Position numbers and translations under genes: made by a program
Notes under the pieces: model-generated
The model's database searches: none
What the model was told of the DNA's origin: nothing
What the model saw: the letters and a program-made list of their open reading frames with translations, nothing else
DNA from: Oscillospiraceae bacterium
Lineage (GTDB): Bacteria; Bacillota; Clostridia; Oscillospirales; Oscillospiraceae
NCBI GenBank assembly: GCA_902798545.1
Contig: CADBWQ010000007.1
Span: 1 to 64,000 of the forward strand
Reading direction: 5' to 3'
DNA length: 64,000 bases
Shown: positions 24,128 to 31,750 of the stretch, piece after piece
Layout of the letters: the number at the start of each line of letters is the position of its first letter
Numbering within the stretch: position 1 is the first letter of the stretch

Positions 24128-25321
24128 TTATTTCAGATATTCCCGGACAGCGTCGGCCAGGATCTGAATACCTTTTTCAATGTTTTCCTTCGAGGGCGTG
24201 GAGTAATTAAGCCGGAAAGCGGGACAGGGATCACTGTCGTTGACCATGAAGGAGCAGCCCGGAACAAAGGCCACGCCTTTCTGTGCGGCAAGGTTTGCAA
24301 AGTCCAGGCTGTCATATCCCTCCGGCAGGGAGCACCAGAGGAAGAGACCACCGTCCGGATGGGTCCAGGTGACGCGATCATCCAGAGCCTGATCAAGACA
24401 GGAGAGCATAAAGTCGCACTTGTCACGATAGATTCCCCGGATTTTCTCAATGTGTGCAGGGACATCATAGTTGCGGAAAAACTCATCACAGACCATCTGG
24501 AAGAAAATATTGGTATGGCAGTCACCACCCTGTTTGGCGATGATCAGCTTCTGGATCACCGGTTTCGGAGCGCAGATAAACCCAATGCGCATCCCGGCAG
24601 AGAGCACCTTGGAATAGGAACCGTTATAAATGACGATGCCTTCCTTATCCATGGACTTGATGGTTGGAATGTCCTCGCCGCGGAAGCGCAGTTCTCCGTA
24701 CGGATTGTCCTCAAGAATCATAATGCCGTTTTTGCGGCAGAGCTCATAGACATCCCTGCGACGCTGCAGACTCATTGTCGAACCGCGGGGATTCTGGAAG
24801 GTGGGAATCAGATACAGGAGTTTTACATTCTTCTGTTCCTTGATGGCCTGTTCCAACAGATCCAGCCGGATTCCCTCCTCGTCCATTTCTATGCCAACAA
24901 CATTGGCACCCACGGATTTGGCAGCAATGATTCCGCTGACAAAGCTTGGACTCTCAACCAGAACGGTATCTCCGCGATTGACCAGAACCAGCGGTGTCAT
25001 GAAAAGACCCTGCTGGCCGCCTGTTGTGATGATGACATCGTTGTTTTCCGTATCAATCCCAAAGACATCGTGGAGACGTTGTTTTGTGGTTTCACGCAGG
25101 GGCATGTAGCCTTCCGTGACGCTGTATTGAAGAGACTCGATCCCGCGCTCCTGAAAGATCTTTTCAGAGATCTCGTGGATGGCGTCTACAGGGATTGCCT
25201 CGCTGGAGGGGCTGCCTGTGGAAAGGGAGATGATGCTGGGATTTGCGGCGACCATCTTCAGAATTTCCCGGATTGCAGACGGGCGGACAGAAGAAATGTT
25301 GTCAGAGAAAACGTAGTTCAT
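24128..25321 (-). CDS. PLP-dependent aminotransferase (class I/II, 2-aminoadipate transaminase type)
   Basis: Transfers an amino group between an amino acid and a 2-oxoacid. The 397-residue protein shows the fold-type I pattern: SLSTGSPSSEAIP, QYSVTEGYMPLRE, ITTGGQQGL, the aromatic-Asn-Pro motif PTFQNPRG, EDNPYGELRF and the PLP lysine in NGSYSKVLSAGMRIGF. These are typical of LysN/MocR-like aminotransferases. The start at 25321 has GGAG 8 bases upstream; the longer frame runs through the promoter. Together with the divergent homocitrate-synthase-like gene it could interconvert 2-oxo and 2-amino acids of a chain-extension route. Confidence 0.87.
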   Translation of the reverse strand: MNYVFSDNISSVRPSAIREILKMVAANPSIISLSTGSPSSEAIPVDAIHEISEKIFQERGIESLQYSVTEGYMPLRETTKQRLHDVFGIDTENNDVIITTGGQQGLFMTPLVLVNRGDTVLVESPSFVSGIIAAKSVGANVVGIEMDEEGIRLDLLEQAIKEQKNVKLLYLIPTFQNPRGSTMSLQRRRDVYELCRKNGIMILEDNPYGELRFRGEDIPTIKSMDKEGIVIYNGSYSKVLSAGMRIGFICAPKPVIQKLIIAKQGGDCHTNIFFQMVCDEFFRNYDVPAHIEKIRGIYRDKCDFMLSCLDQALDDRVTWTHPDGGLFLWCSLPEGYDSLDFANLAAQKGVAFVPGCSFMVNDSDPCPAFRLNYSTPSKENIEKGIQILADAVREYLK

Positions 25322-25370
25322 GTTCGGACTCCTTTCAAAGATTTCTGGACTAAGAGCTTCCTGTAACGAC

Positions 25371-25399
25371 AGTATAGCAATCTCTTTAAAAGATGTCAA
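25371..25399 (-). promoter_or_regulatory. Promoter of the aminotransferase-formyltransferase genes
   Basis: Minus strand consensus TTGACA (25394-25399), 17 bp, TATACT (25371-25376). Confidence 0.8.
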
Positions 25400-25525
25400 A
25401 CAGCTTGCTAAACTTATGAAAAATAAAATCGAGAATAGATGACGATTTCCCGTCATAATGACAAAAATATAAACATATAATTTGGATAAAATGCCGATGA
25501 AGAAAGTGCTGCCTATCTGTAAGCG

Positions 25526-25550
25526 TATACTAACTATACAAAATAGTATA
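25526..25550. promoter_or_regulatory. Inverted repeat in the divergent control region
   Basis: TATACTA (25526-25532) and TAGTATA (25544-25550) with 11 bases between, about 50 bp upstream of the plus-strand -35 box. It is a candidate operator for the divergent aminotransferase and synthase promoters. The rest of the 355-bp AT-rich region 25322-25676 holds only promoters. Confidence 0.45.
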
Positions 25551-25601
25551 TCAATAATTGTAGAAATTGTAAGAAAATTTGCGCTAACAATATATCGTAT
25601 G

Positions 25602-25630
25602 TTGACAAGGTTGAGAGAATAAACTATGAT
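25602..25630 (+). promoter_or_regulatory. Promoter of the synthase-transporter operon
   Basis: TTGACA (25602-25607), 17-bp spacer, TATGAT (25625-25630); AAGGAGG follows 10 bases before the start codon. Confidence 0.8.
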
Positions 25631-25676
25631 AAAATTGTTATCAAAGTTAATGAATTCTCAAGGAGGAACCTGAAAG

Positions 25677-26900
25677 ATGAGCTATAAAGAAGCGGGAAAA
25701 TGGTGGGTCAGCCCCGGAGACTTTTCAGATGATGTGACAAAAGACTTTCATTTTCCTGAGCAGATCGAGATCCTGGATACCACGCTGCGGGATGGTGAAC
25801 AGGAAGCCGGTATTATTTTCACCAAGGAGGACAAACTGGCAATTGCCAGGAAGCTCGACGCAGCAGGCGTCCACAGAATCGAAGCCGGATGCCCTGCAAC
25901 TTCTGAAGAAGATGCCGAGGCGCTGCGTGAAATCTGCCAAGACGGTCTGAACGCGGAGATCTACTGTTTTGTGCGCGGCGTTACATCGGATATGGACCTT
26001 GCAAAGTCCTGTGGTGTGGATGGCGTTCTGATCGAAATACCCGGCAGCGAACACATGCTGTCCGGGGGCATGCGCTGGACACCGGAAAAAGCGGTCGAGG
26101 CAGCAATTGTCTCTACCAGGTATGCGCACGAGCTGGGCCTGAAGGTGACTTACTTCCCATCTGACGGTTCCCGAGCGTCTCTGGACTTCCTGATTGATCT
26201 GCTGAATAAGATCCTGGAAGGAGGCGGCTGGATGGATTCCGTCGCATTGGTCGACACCTTCGGAACGTTCTCCCCGGAAGGCGCAGCGTACTATACCAAA
26301 GCCCTTCTTGAGCGGGTCGGCAAACCGGTGGAAGCTCACTTCCACGAAGATTTCGGCCTCTCCGTGGCAACAACCATTGCAGCTCTGAAAGCCGGTGCAT
26401 TCTGTGCCCATGTAACTGTAAACGGCATCGGAGAACGGGCGGGCAGCTGCCCGATCGAACCGCTGGTGATGAGCCTGCTCTGCCTCTACGGCCAGGATAC
26501 CGGAATAAAGACCGAAAACCTGATTGATCTGGCAAAAGAGGTGGAAGTCCGTTCCGGAAAACCCACTCCGCCCACGAAAGCGATCGTCGGCGACAGGCTC
26601 TTCGGTTGGGAGACCGGTCTTCCGGTCGGTTACTGGCAGAAAGCCAAGGACATCGACCCGCTGATCATGCTGCCCTATCTCTATACCATGACCGGGCAGA
26701 ATCCCCCGCATATTTATATCGGAAAGAAAAGCGGCGGCGCGAATGTGGCCCTTGTCAATGAAAGACTGGGACTTCCGGTGGTGGAGGACAAGGAAAAGGT
26801 CAAGGAAATCCTCGCCAAGGTCAAGACGCTCTCCATTTCCGTGAAGCGTGATCTGACTGACGAAGAATATATCTGCATCTATCATGAGGTAGTAGGCTGA
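25677..26900 (+). CDS. Homocitrate/isopropylmalate synthase-like acyltransferase
   Basis: A DRE-TIM metallolyase-family enzyme that condenses acetyl-CoA with a 2-oxoacid. Visible markers are ILDTTLRDGEQEAG near residue 33 (metal-binding Asp and catalytic Arg), EAHFHEDFGLSVA with the two metal-binding His, and VNGIGERAG with the metal Asn. The 407-residue chain lacks the LeuA regulatory (leucine-binding) domain, so it is not a normal LeuA; homocitrate synthase/NifV-like or a special chain-extending synthase are options. The partner genes are an aminotransferase (divergent) and a sodium:amino acid symporter (next, 74 bp on), not leucine genes. I cannot tell the 2-oxoacid. Confidence 0.82.
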   Translation: MSYKEAGKWWVSPGDFSDDVTKDFHFPEQIEILDTTLRDGEQEAGIIFTKEDKLAIARKLDAAGVHRIEAGCPATSEEDAEALREICQDGLNAEIYCFVRGVTSDMDLAKSCGVDGVLIEIPGSEHMLSGGMRWTPEKAVEAAIVSTRYAHELGLKVTYFPSDGSRASLDFLIDLLNKILEGGGWMDSVALVDTFGTFSPEGAAYYTKALLERVGKPVEAHFHEDFGLSVATTIAALKAGAFCAHVTVNGIGERAGSCPIEPLVMSLLCLYGQDTGIKTENLIDLAKEVEVRSGKPTPPTKAIVGDRLFGWETGLPVGYWQKAKDIDPLIMLPYLYTMTGQNPPHIYIGKKSGGANVALVNERLGLPVVEDKEKVKEILAKVKTLSISVKRDLTDEEYICIYHEVVG

Positions 26901-26974
26901 TCGGTATTGTCCATATGCAGTCCTGAATCAGGGCTGTTTGGGAAAATATGAAGGAAATGAAAAGGAGGACAACC

Positions 26975-28348
26975 ATGGACAACAAAAAAACCCGTGAGCA
27001 ATGGTCGGGACGTCTGGGCTTCGTGCTGGCAACAGCAGGTTCTGCGGTCGGCCTGGGGAACATCATGAAATTCCCGTGGATGACGGGACAAAACGGCGGT
27101 GCTGCATTTCTGTTCGTCTACATCGTCGTTATGCTGATTATCGGTATCGGCATGCTGCTGTGCGACTTTCTCATCGGACGCAACGGAAAAGCAAACGCGG
27201 TGGAATCCTACCGCAAGCTGGTAGGCAACAAGTTCACCTGGATGGGATATCTGGGTATATTCAGTGCGATGCTGGCACTATCCTATTATGCCGTGTTCGG
27301 CGGCTGGATGCTCCATTATATCATCAACTCCTTTACCACGCTGGCTCACATTGATCCGGCGGAAGTCGGCGGGTTCTTCGGGGGCTTTGTCAGTCAGGTA
27401 TGGGGGCCCATCATTGGCACACTGGTCTTCCTTGTGATGACCGTCGTGATCGTCTGCGGCGGTGTCAAGAACGGTATCGAGAAGGCAAGCAAGATCATGA
27501 TGCCGGCTCTGATTGTCATTCTGATCATCCTGATCTTCCGCGCGGTGACGCTTCCCGGCGCGGCAGAAGGCATTACCTATTACCTCAAGCCGGATCTGTC
27601 AAAAATCACACTTCCGGTGATTGCAGCCGCCGTCGGGCAGTGCTTTTTCTCGCTGAATGTCGGTACGACCGGCATGGTCAACTACGGCAGCTACCTGCGG
27701 GAGGACGAGGATGTCATGAAGTCTACCATACAAGTTGCATTCACGGACTTCGCCATCGCTTTCTTTGCCGGTCTGATCATCATTCCCAGCGCGTTCGCTT
27801 TCAGTATTGACGTCGGTTCCGGTCCCTCTCTGCTGTTTGTCACAATGCCCTCGCTCTTTGCACAGCTCCCGGCAGGCGGTTTCTTCTGCTTCCTGTTCTT
27901 TGTGCTGCTGCTGTTTGCCTCACTGACCTCTTCGGTCTCTATTCTGGAGATATTTGTCCCCTATGTCACAGAAACCTTCCCCAAGGTGAGCCGGACCAAG
28001 GCATCCATTCTGGGCGGTGTGATCTGCCTGCTGCTCGGTATCCCGGTCAGCCTGAGCTTCGGCATGTGGGGCGATGTCCGGATTCTGGGCCAGGATATCT
28101 TCAGCCTCTATGACAACTTCATCTGCATCTTTGCCTATCCGCTGATCGCTCTCTGCACGGCTGTGATCGTCGGATGGATCTGGGGCAAGGAGAACGCCAT
28201 CGATGCTGTCTCCAACCACGGCGCCCTCGGCCACAAGAGAATCTACGACGTTTGGTTCTTCCTGGTGCGCTTTGTCTGCCCGGTTCTGCTGCTTGTGGTT
28301 GTGATTACCGGTCTGGTACCGTTCCTGCAGGGCCTCTTCGGCGGCTGA
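26975..28348 (+). CDS. Sodium-dependent amino acid/neurotransmitter-type symporter (NSS family)
   Basis: Imports an amino acid with Na+. The N-terminus has the unwound TM1 motif of LeuT-like carriers (GSAVGLGNIMKFPW), then about eleven hydrophobic helices. At 457 residues it matches bacterial NSS proteins such as MhsT. An AAGGAGG six bases upstream fixes the ATG at 26975; nine codons upstream a second ATG has no such site. It is cotranscribed with the synthase-like gene and may supply its amino acid precursor or export/import the product. Confidence 0.92.
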   Translation: MDNKKTREQWSGRLGFVLATAGSAVGLGNIMKFPWMTGQNGGAAFLFVYIVVMLIIGIGMLLCDFLIGRNGKANAVESYRKLVGNKFTWMGYLGIFSAMLALSYYAVFGGWMLHYIINSFTTLAHIDPAEVGGFFGGFVSQVWGPIIGTLVFLVMTVVIVCGGVKNGIEKASKIMMPALIVILIILIFRAVTLPGAAEGITYYLKPDLSKITLPVIAAAVGQCFFSLNVGTTGMVNYGSYLREDEDVMKSTIQVAFTDFAIAFFAGLIIIPSAFAFSIDVGSGPSLLFVTMPSLFAQLPAGGFFCFLFFVLLLFASLTSSVSILEIFVPYVTETFPKVSRTKASILGGVICLLLGIPVSLSFGMWGDVRILGQDIFSLYDNFICIFAYPLIALCTAVIVGWIWGKENAIDAVSNHGALGHKRIYDVWFFLVRFVCPVLLLVVVITGLVPFLQGLFGG

Positions 28349-28365
28349 GCAGAAAGCAAAGCGAA

Positions 28366-28396
28366 TGTTAACCGGAAAGAACTAATCTGGTTGACA
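28366..28396. promoter_or_regulatory. BirA-type biotin operator
   Basis: TGTTAACC (28366-28373), 15 bases, GGTTGACA (28389-28396): the inverted-repeat pattern of the known BirA box of Firmicutes (TGTTAACC, spacer of about 15, GGTTAACA), with one mismatch. The right half is shared with the -35 hexamer of bioY, so biotin-loaded BirA would block the promoter. Confidence 0.8.
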
Positions 28397-28419
28397 ATAA
28401 AACGAGAACATGATATACT
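28391..28419 (+). promoter_or_regulatory. Promoter of bioY
   Basis: TTGACA (28391-28396), 17 bp, TATACT (28414-28419). Confidence 0.85.
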
Positions 28420-28454
28420 CCCTCTGCGCTCATAAAAGGCGCAGAGGGAGTATA
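28414..28454. repeat. Perfect 16-bp palindrome from the bioY -10 box to its ribosome binding site
   Basis: TATACTCCCTCTGCGC (28414-28429) pairs perfectly with 28439-28454 around a 9-base loop; TATATTTGTTTT follows. The left arm contains the -10 box, the right arm the GAGGGAG that serves as ribosome binding site. It may be the terminator of the upstream transporter operon, which bioY's promoter overlaps, or an extra operator. Confidence 0.7.
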
Positions 28455-28462
28455 TTTGTTTT

Positions 28463-29005
28463 ATGAAAAAACAGTTTCGTGTTGTAGATCTGGCTTATAT
28501 GGCAATTTGTGCGGCACTCATCGCAATCTGTGCGTGGATCACCATTCCGGCGGCGGTACCTTTTACATTGCAGATCTTTGGTGTTTTCTGCGTGCTGGGA
28601 CTGTTGGGCGGAAAGAGAGGGACGATCGCCATCCTGGTGTATCTTCTTCTCGGAGCTGTCGGTCTCCCCGTGTTTTCCGGTTTTAACGGAGGCATCGGTG
28701 CGCTGCTGGGTACCACCGGGGGCTATCTTATCAGTTATATCTTCGTCGGAGTGATTTATTGGGCCGCGGAGAAGCTGCTCGGAACAAAGCTCGCAGTACG
28801 GATCACAGCGATGGTGTTGGGCCTGCTGGTATGTTATGCGTTTGGGACCGCATGGTTTATGACGGTCTATGCACGGAAGAGCGGAGCAATCACACTTGGG
28901 ACAGCGCTGGGATGGTGTGTATTCCCGTTCATCCTCCCTGACCTGGTCAAGATGGGGCTTGCCATTCTGGTCTCTGACCGTGTGAGAAAGGTTCTCCATT
29001 GGTAA
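28463..29005 (+). CDS. bioY: Biotin ECF transporter substrate-binding protein BioY
   Basis: The membrane S-component that captures biotin and works with a shared EcfAA'T energising module encoded elsewhere. The 180 residues carry about six hydrophobic helices and the BioY hallmarks: ITIPAAVPFTLQIFGV, LGAVGLPVFSGFNGG and GTTGGYLISY. Start follows GAGGGAG. No energising genes or biotin synthesis genes are nearby, which suggests a biotin auxotroph using the common ECF module. The BirA-type operator over its promoter supports regulation by biotin. Confidence 0.95.
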   Translation: MKKQFRVVDLAYMAICAALIAICAWITIPAAVPFTLQIFGVFCVLGLLGGKRGTIAILVYLLLGAVGLPVFSGFNGGIGALLGTTGGYLISYIFVGVIYWAAEKLLGTKLAVRITAMVLGLLVCYAFGTAWFMTVYARKSGAITLGTALGWCVFPFILPDLVKMGLAILVSDRVRKVLHW

Positions 29006-29090
29006 AGGGCACTGCGAAAGCCGGTTACTGATAAGCTGGAGCCGGTAATTATTATATAGGCTGCATTCAAAGGCATGTAATATCATAAAA

Positions 29091-29142
29091 CGTCGGTTCG
29101 TAATCTGGAGGAGAAGGAGGGCGGACCGACGTGTTTTATTTG
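29091..29142 (+). terminator. Likely terminator after bioY
   Basis: Bases 29091-29100 pair with 29122-29131 (10 bp with one G-U) across a 21-base loop, followed by TGTTTTATTTG. The stretch 29143-29295 holds no gene; a TATACT at about 29214 may be the -10 of the promoter for the small gene at 29296. Confidence 0.55.
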
Positions 29143-29295
29143 CGGATGATTGCTTGTCCAGCCATGGGGAGAGATCTTGTTTCTAAATCATTGAAGAAGC
29201 GTCAGTTTTTTGCTATACTGATGCCATACTGAGAAGAAAGACTCGATGAAACGGGATACAGCAATTGATTAGCGAGAGGCGGAATTGATGTACGA

Positions 29296-29469
29296 ATGAA
29301 CAGAAGATTAAGTTGGTGGCTCTATAATAAGGCAACGAAGGCGGTAACAGAAGTCCTGGGTGAAGAGGAGCTGGAGAGCCTGAAAAGCGACCTGCTCACA
29401 CCGGTGAAAATCGCAGCGAAAGAAGCGATCGAAGACTTTATGAATGAAGAAGATGGCGAGGATGACTGA
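29296..29469 (+). CDS. Small acidic helical protein (57 aa)
   Basis: An open frame starting MNRRLSWWLY and ending EEDGEDD, below usual gene-finding limits. The N-terminus is basic with two Trp; the rest is a long amphipathic helix ending in an acidic tail. No Cys, no membrane helix. GAGGCGGAA lies a few bases upstream of the ATG, and the next gene follows 59 bp later behind a perfect AAGGAGG, so the two may form an operon. The family is unknown. Confidence 0.5.
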   Translation: MNRRLSWWLYNKATKAVTEVLGEEELESLKSDLLTPVKIAAKEAIEDFMNEEDGEDD

Positions 29470-29528
29470 CATGTGGAAAAAAGGAGTTGACGGACTCACA
29501 ACCAGTTTCTTAAGGAGGTAATGATTCT

Positions 29529-30485
29529 ATGAAAAGAGCACTTTCTGTACTGCTGATTGCAGCAATGATTCTTACCATGGGGGTATATGCTGCGGCAGAG
29601 AGCGCTGAACCCAGACAGGAGTCAGATGACAGCACAGTCCGCCCTCAAAAGAATCCCGTTTACGAGCTGTACAGTGCCGATGGAGTCTATACAGACTCTA
29701 TCGGGAATGAAGAGACCTATTCCTTCCATGTCCCGCAGATCTTCGCCGATTCGGCGGCTGCGGATGAGATCAACGCGGAGATCGCAGAAAACTTCGGGGA
29801 AAGGGTAGAGACACAGTTCCATAATATGGAAGGCGGACACTCCCTGTGGTCCTGGCGCACCGAGTGGCATGCCTACTGGAACGGGAGCCAGATGTTTCTC
29901 CTCATCAAATCCGATGTGAGCGGCGACTGCGATGAATACGGCGCATACGGATATGATTTTGAAACCGACAGCAGAGTCACAAACGAGATGATTCTGGAAC
30001 AGCGTGGAATCAGCAAGGAAGTATATCTGGAGAACCTGAAGGAAGCCGTTCGTTCCAAGTATGAGATGGCACACAGCGGCATTCCTGCAGATTTACTGGA
30101 AACGTCCGACTATGCTGAGCTGCTGGAGAAAACGATGGAATGGCAGACGCTGGAGGAGCCGATGTTCATCGATCAATTCGGTGAGATCGAAACGATTGCG
30201 CTGATCGGTGCAATGGCCGGGGCGGGACAGTATTACCATCTGGTGACGCCGTTTGTGCATCATATCAGCATCGTTGGTGACAGCGGTCTGGTTGAATCAT
30301 GCCCTGAAACGGCACATGCGGGAGAGACCGTGACGGTCAGCCTTTACGATGCCACCGACGGAGATCTCGAAATATCCGCGGAGGGTGTGGATGGAACAAG
30401 AGTCGGCTGGCTGGAATACCAGTTCGTCATGCCGGCACATGATGTGGACGTGAAGGTGGAATTTATCGGCAATGGCCTTGCATGA
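29529..30485 (+). CDS. Secreted protein with DUF3298-like region and a C-terminal repeat-like domain
   Basis: A signal peptide (1-23: KR, hydrophobic LSVLLIAAMILTMGVYAA, then AES) directs export; there is no sortase motif or lipobox Cys. Residues about 45-225 resemble the secreted DUF4163/DUF3298 type (YSFHVPQIFADSAAADEINAEI, then a conserved-looking ALIGAMAGAGQYYH). The last 80 residues (HAGETVTVSLYDATDGDLEIS, FVMPAHDVDVKVEF) look like a bacterial beta-repeat domain of the InlB-B type found in surface proteins. The function is unknown; a cell-envelope role is likely. AAGGAGG precedes the start. Confidence 0.7.
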   Translation: MKRALSVLLIAAMILTMGVYAAAESAEPRQESDDSTVRPQKNPVYELYSADGVYTDSIGNEETYSFHVPQIFADSAAADEINAEIAENFGERVETQFHNMEGGHSLWSWRTEWHAYWNGSQMFLLIKSDVSGDCDEYGAYGYDFETDSRVTNEMILEQRGISKEVYLENLKEAVRSKYEMAHSGIPADLLETSDYAELLEKTMEWQTLEEPMFIDQFGEIETIALIGAMAGAGQYYHLVTPFVHHISIVGDSGLVESCPETAHAGETVTVSLYDATDGDLEISAEGVDGTRVGWLEYQFVMPAHDVDVKVEFIGNGLA

Positions 30486-30510
30486 TGAAACGGGAAGCTG
30501 CGGTATTCGA

Positions 30511-31077
30511 ATGATAGAAACAGAAAGGCTGATTCTTCGGCCGTTTGAAGCGGACGACCTGGATATCATTTATCGGATCTACTCCGACAGCGAGACCCTG
30601 TATTATACTCCGTTTGACCCGATGAACATGGAAGAAGCAAAGCAGCACCTAAACAGAATTATCGAAGAAGGGAAACAGGTTCCGCGCCTCAGCTATGAGC
30701 TGGCGGTTGTTCTCAAGGAGACCGGAGAAAAAATCGGACGGACTCACCTTCTGATTGACCCGGAGACAGACACCGGGATGATCGGCTGGCTGCTGCTGAA
30801 AGAGCATCGGGGAAAACACTATGCCACAGAGATGACAGAGGCACTTCTCACCTGGTGTTTCGACGAGCTCCATCTCCACAGAGCGAACGCGGTTTGCAAT
30901 CCGGAGAACATCACATCTTGGAAGGTGCTGGAAAAAGCGGGAATGCGCAGAGAAGCTCTGCTGAAGCAGAAGTGCAGATATGTGAAAAACGGTGTCACCA
31001 GCTGGCGTGACGAACTGGAGTACGCAATTCTGGCGTCGGAGTACAGAGAAGGACAAACCATCGAGAAAACAGTTTGA
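30511..31077 (+). CDS. GNAT-family N-acetyltransferase, RimJ/RimL type
   Basis: Transfers an acetyl group from acetyl-CoA to an amine. MIETERLILRPFEADD is the standard opening of RimJ/RimL-like acetyltransferases; the CoA-binding loop appears as EHRGKHYATEMTEALL and is followed by the C-terminal NPENITSWKVLEKAGM. 188 residues, cytoplasmic. I take the ATG at 30511 as typical for the family; an earlier in-frame ATG at 30472 would overlap the secreted-protein gene by 14 bp. Substrate unknown; neighbours give no hint. Confidence 0.85.
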   Translation: MIETERLILRPFEADDLDIIYRIYSDSETLYYTPFDPMNMEEAKQHLNRIIEEGKQVPRLSYELAVVLKETGEKIGRTHLLIDPETDTGMIGWLLLKEHRGKHYATEMTEALLTWCFDELHLHRANAVCNPENITSWKVLEKAGMRREALLKQKCRYVKNGVTSWRDELEYAILASEYREGQTIEKTV

Positions 31078-31195
31078 GAGACTGACCGGTCAGATTCGGC
31101 CAGCATTACGCGGATCTGCTCACTTGGCTGAGATCGCTGGCCATGTTCCACGCGCCATACCCTGCGCTGTGGACGTCGAACAGGAGAAGATTTGA

Positions 31196-31663
31196 ATGAT
31201 TACACAGGAAAACGGAACATACAGCTGGCAAGGAACCATTGACGTCAGCTATGAACACAAGGTCTTTAGAATCCTCTTTCTTGTCATAGGGGCGGTCTGC
31301 GGCCTTTTCATCATCATGGCTCTTGTCATGGGCGGTGAAATGCTGGGAGTAATGCTTCTCACCTGCCTCGGCATTATGGCCATCGTCGGCGGTGTGTGTT
31401 TCCTCTTTAATCTGAACGCAGGGAAGCGGAAGCAGCCGTACACCATGACGGAGGACTGTATCATCTTCGGAGGGGGAAAAGCCAGTAATCCGTTTTTTTA
31501 CAAAAGCGTTCGGAAAGCAGTTGTGTATACAGGGAGGAACATGATTGAACTGCACACGCTGGTGGGCCACGGACCGGTGTTCGTGGACCACAATGAGTTT
31601 GGCTTTGTTAGGGATTATATCTTGAGAAGGCTGCCGGAGACAACGGAAGTGGTGTATGAATGA
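31196..31663 (+). CDS. Small membrane protein with two helices and a C-terminal cytoplasmic domain
   Basis: 155 residues: a short N-terminus, two adjoining membrane helices (about 24-45 and 49-71), then GKRKQPY and a domain of strands with a final helix (VRKAVVYTGRNMIELHTL, YILRRLPETTEVVYE). This is the plan of YcxB-like/PH-like membrane proteins, compare the gene at 44033. No function can be given. GGAG lies 9 bases upstream of the ATG; the 118-bp gap before it contains no gene. Confidence 0.65.
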   Translation: MITQENGTYSWQGTIDVSYEHKVFRILFLVIGAVCGLFIIMALVMGGEMLGVMLLTCLGIMAIVGGVCFLFNLNAGKRKQPYTMTEDCIIFGGGKASNPFFYKSVRKAVVYTGRNMIELHTLVGHGPVFVDHNEFGFVRDYILRRLPETTEVVYE

Positions 31664-31750
31664 CCACTTGGCGGACTGTGAGTACAGGTAAGGAGAATCA
31701 CACCTCGGGCCAGGTCGGGATAACAGGTAATTCATGAGATGGGGAGAGCG

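Noticed and set aside
24359-25366. 335-codon plus-strand frame
   Set aside because: Antisense to the aminotransferase and running through its promoter.
25322-25676. Riboswitch or T-box leader before the synthase-like gene
   Set aside because: The promoter lies only about 45 bp before the start codon, leaving a leader too short for such an element, and no T-box sequence is seen.
28391-28462. RNA-based attenuator for bioY made by the 16-bp palindrome alone
   Set aside because: RNA from the bioY promoter would start inside the left arm, so the full stem forms only in readthrough RNA; the BirA box explains biotin control better.
30472-30510. Earlier ATG for the GNAT acetyltransferase
   Set aside because: The 13 extra residues are not family-like and lie mostly within or just after the end of the previous gene; the ATG at 30511 matches the usual start.
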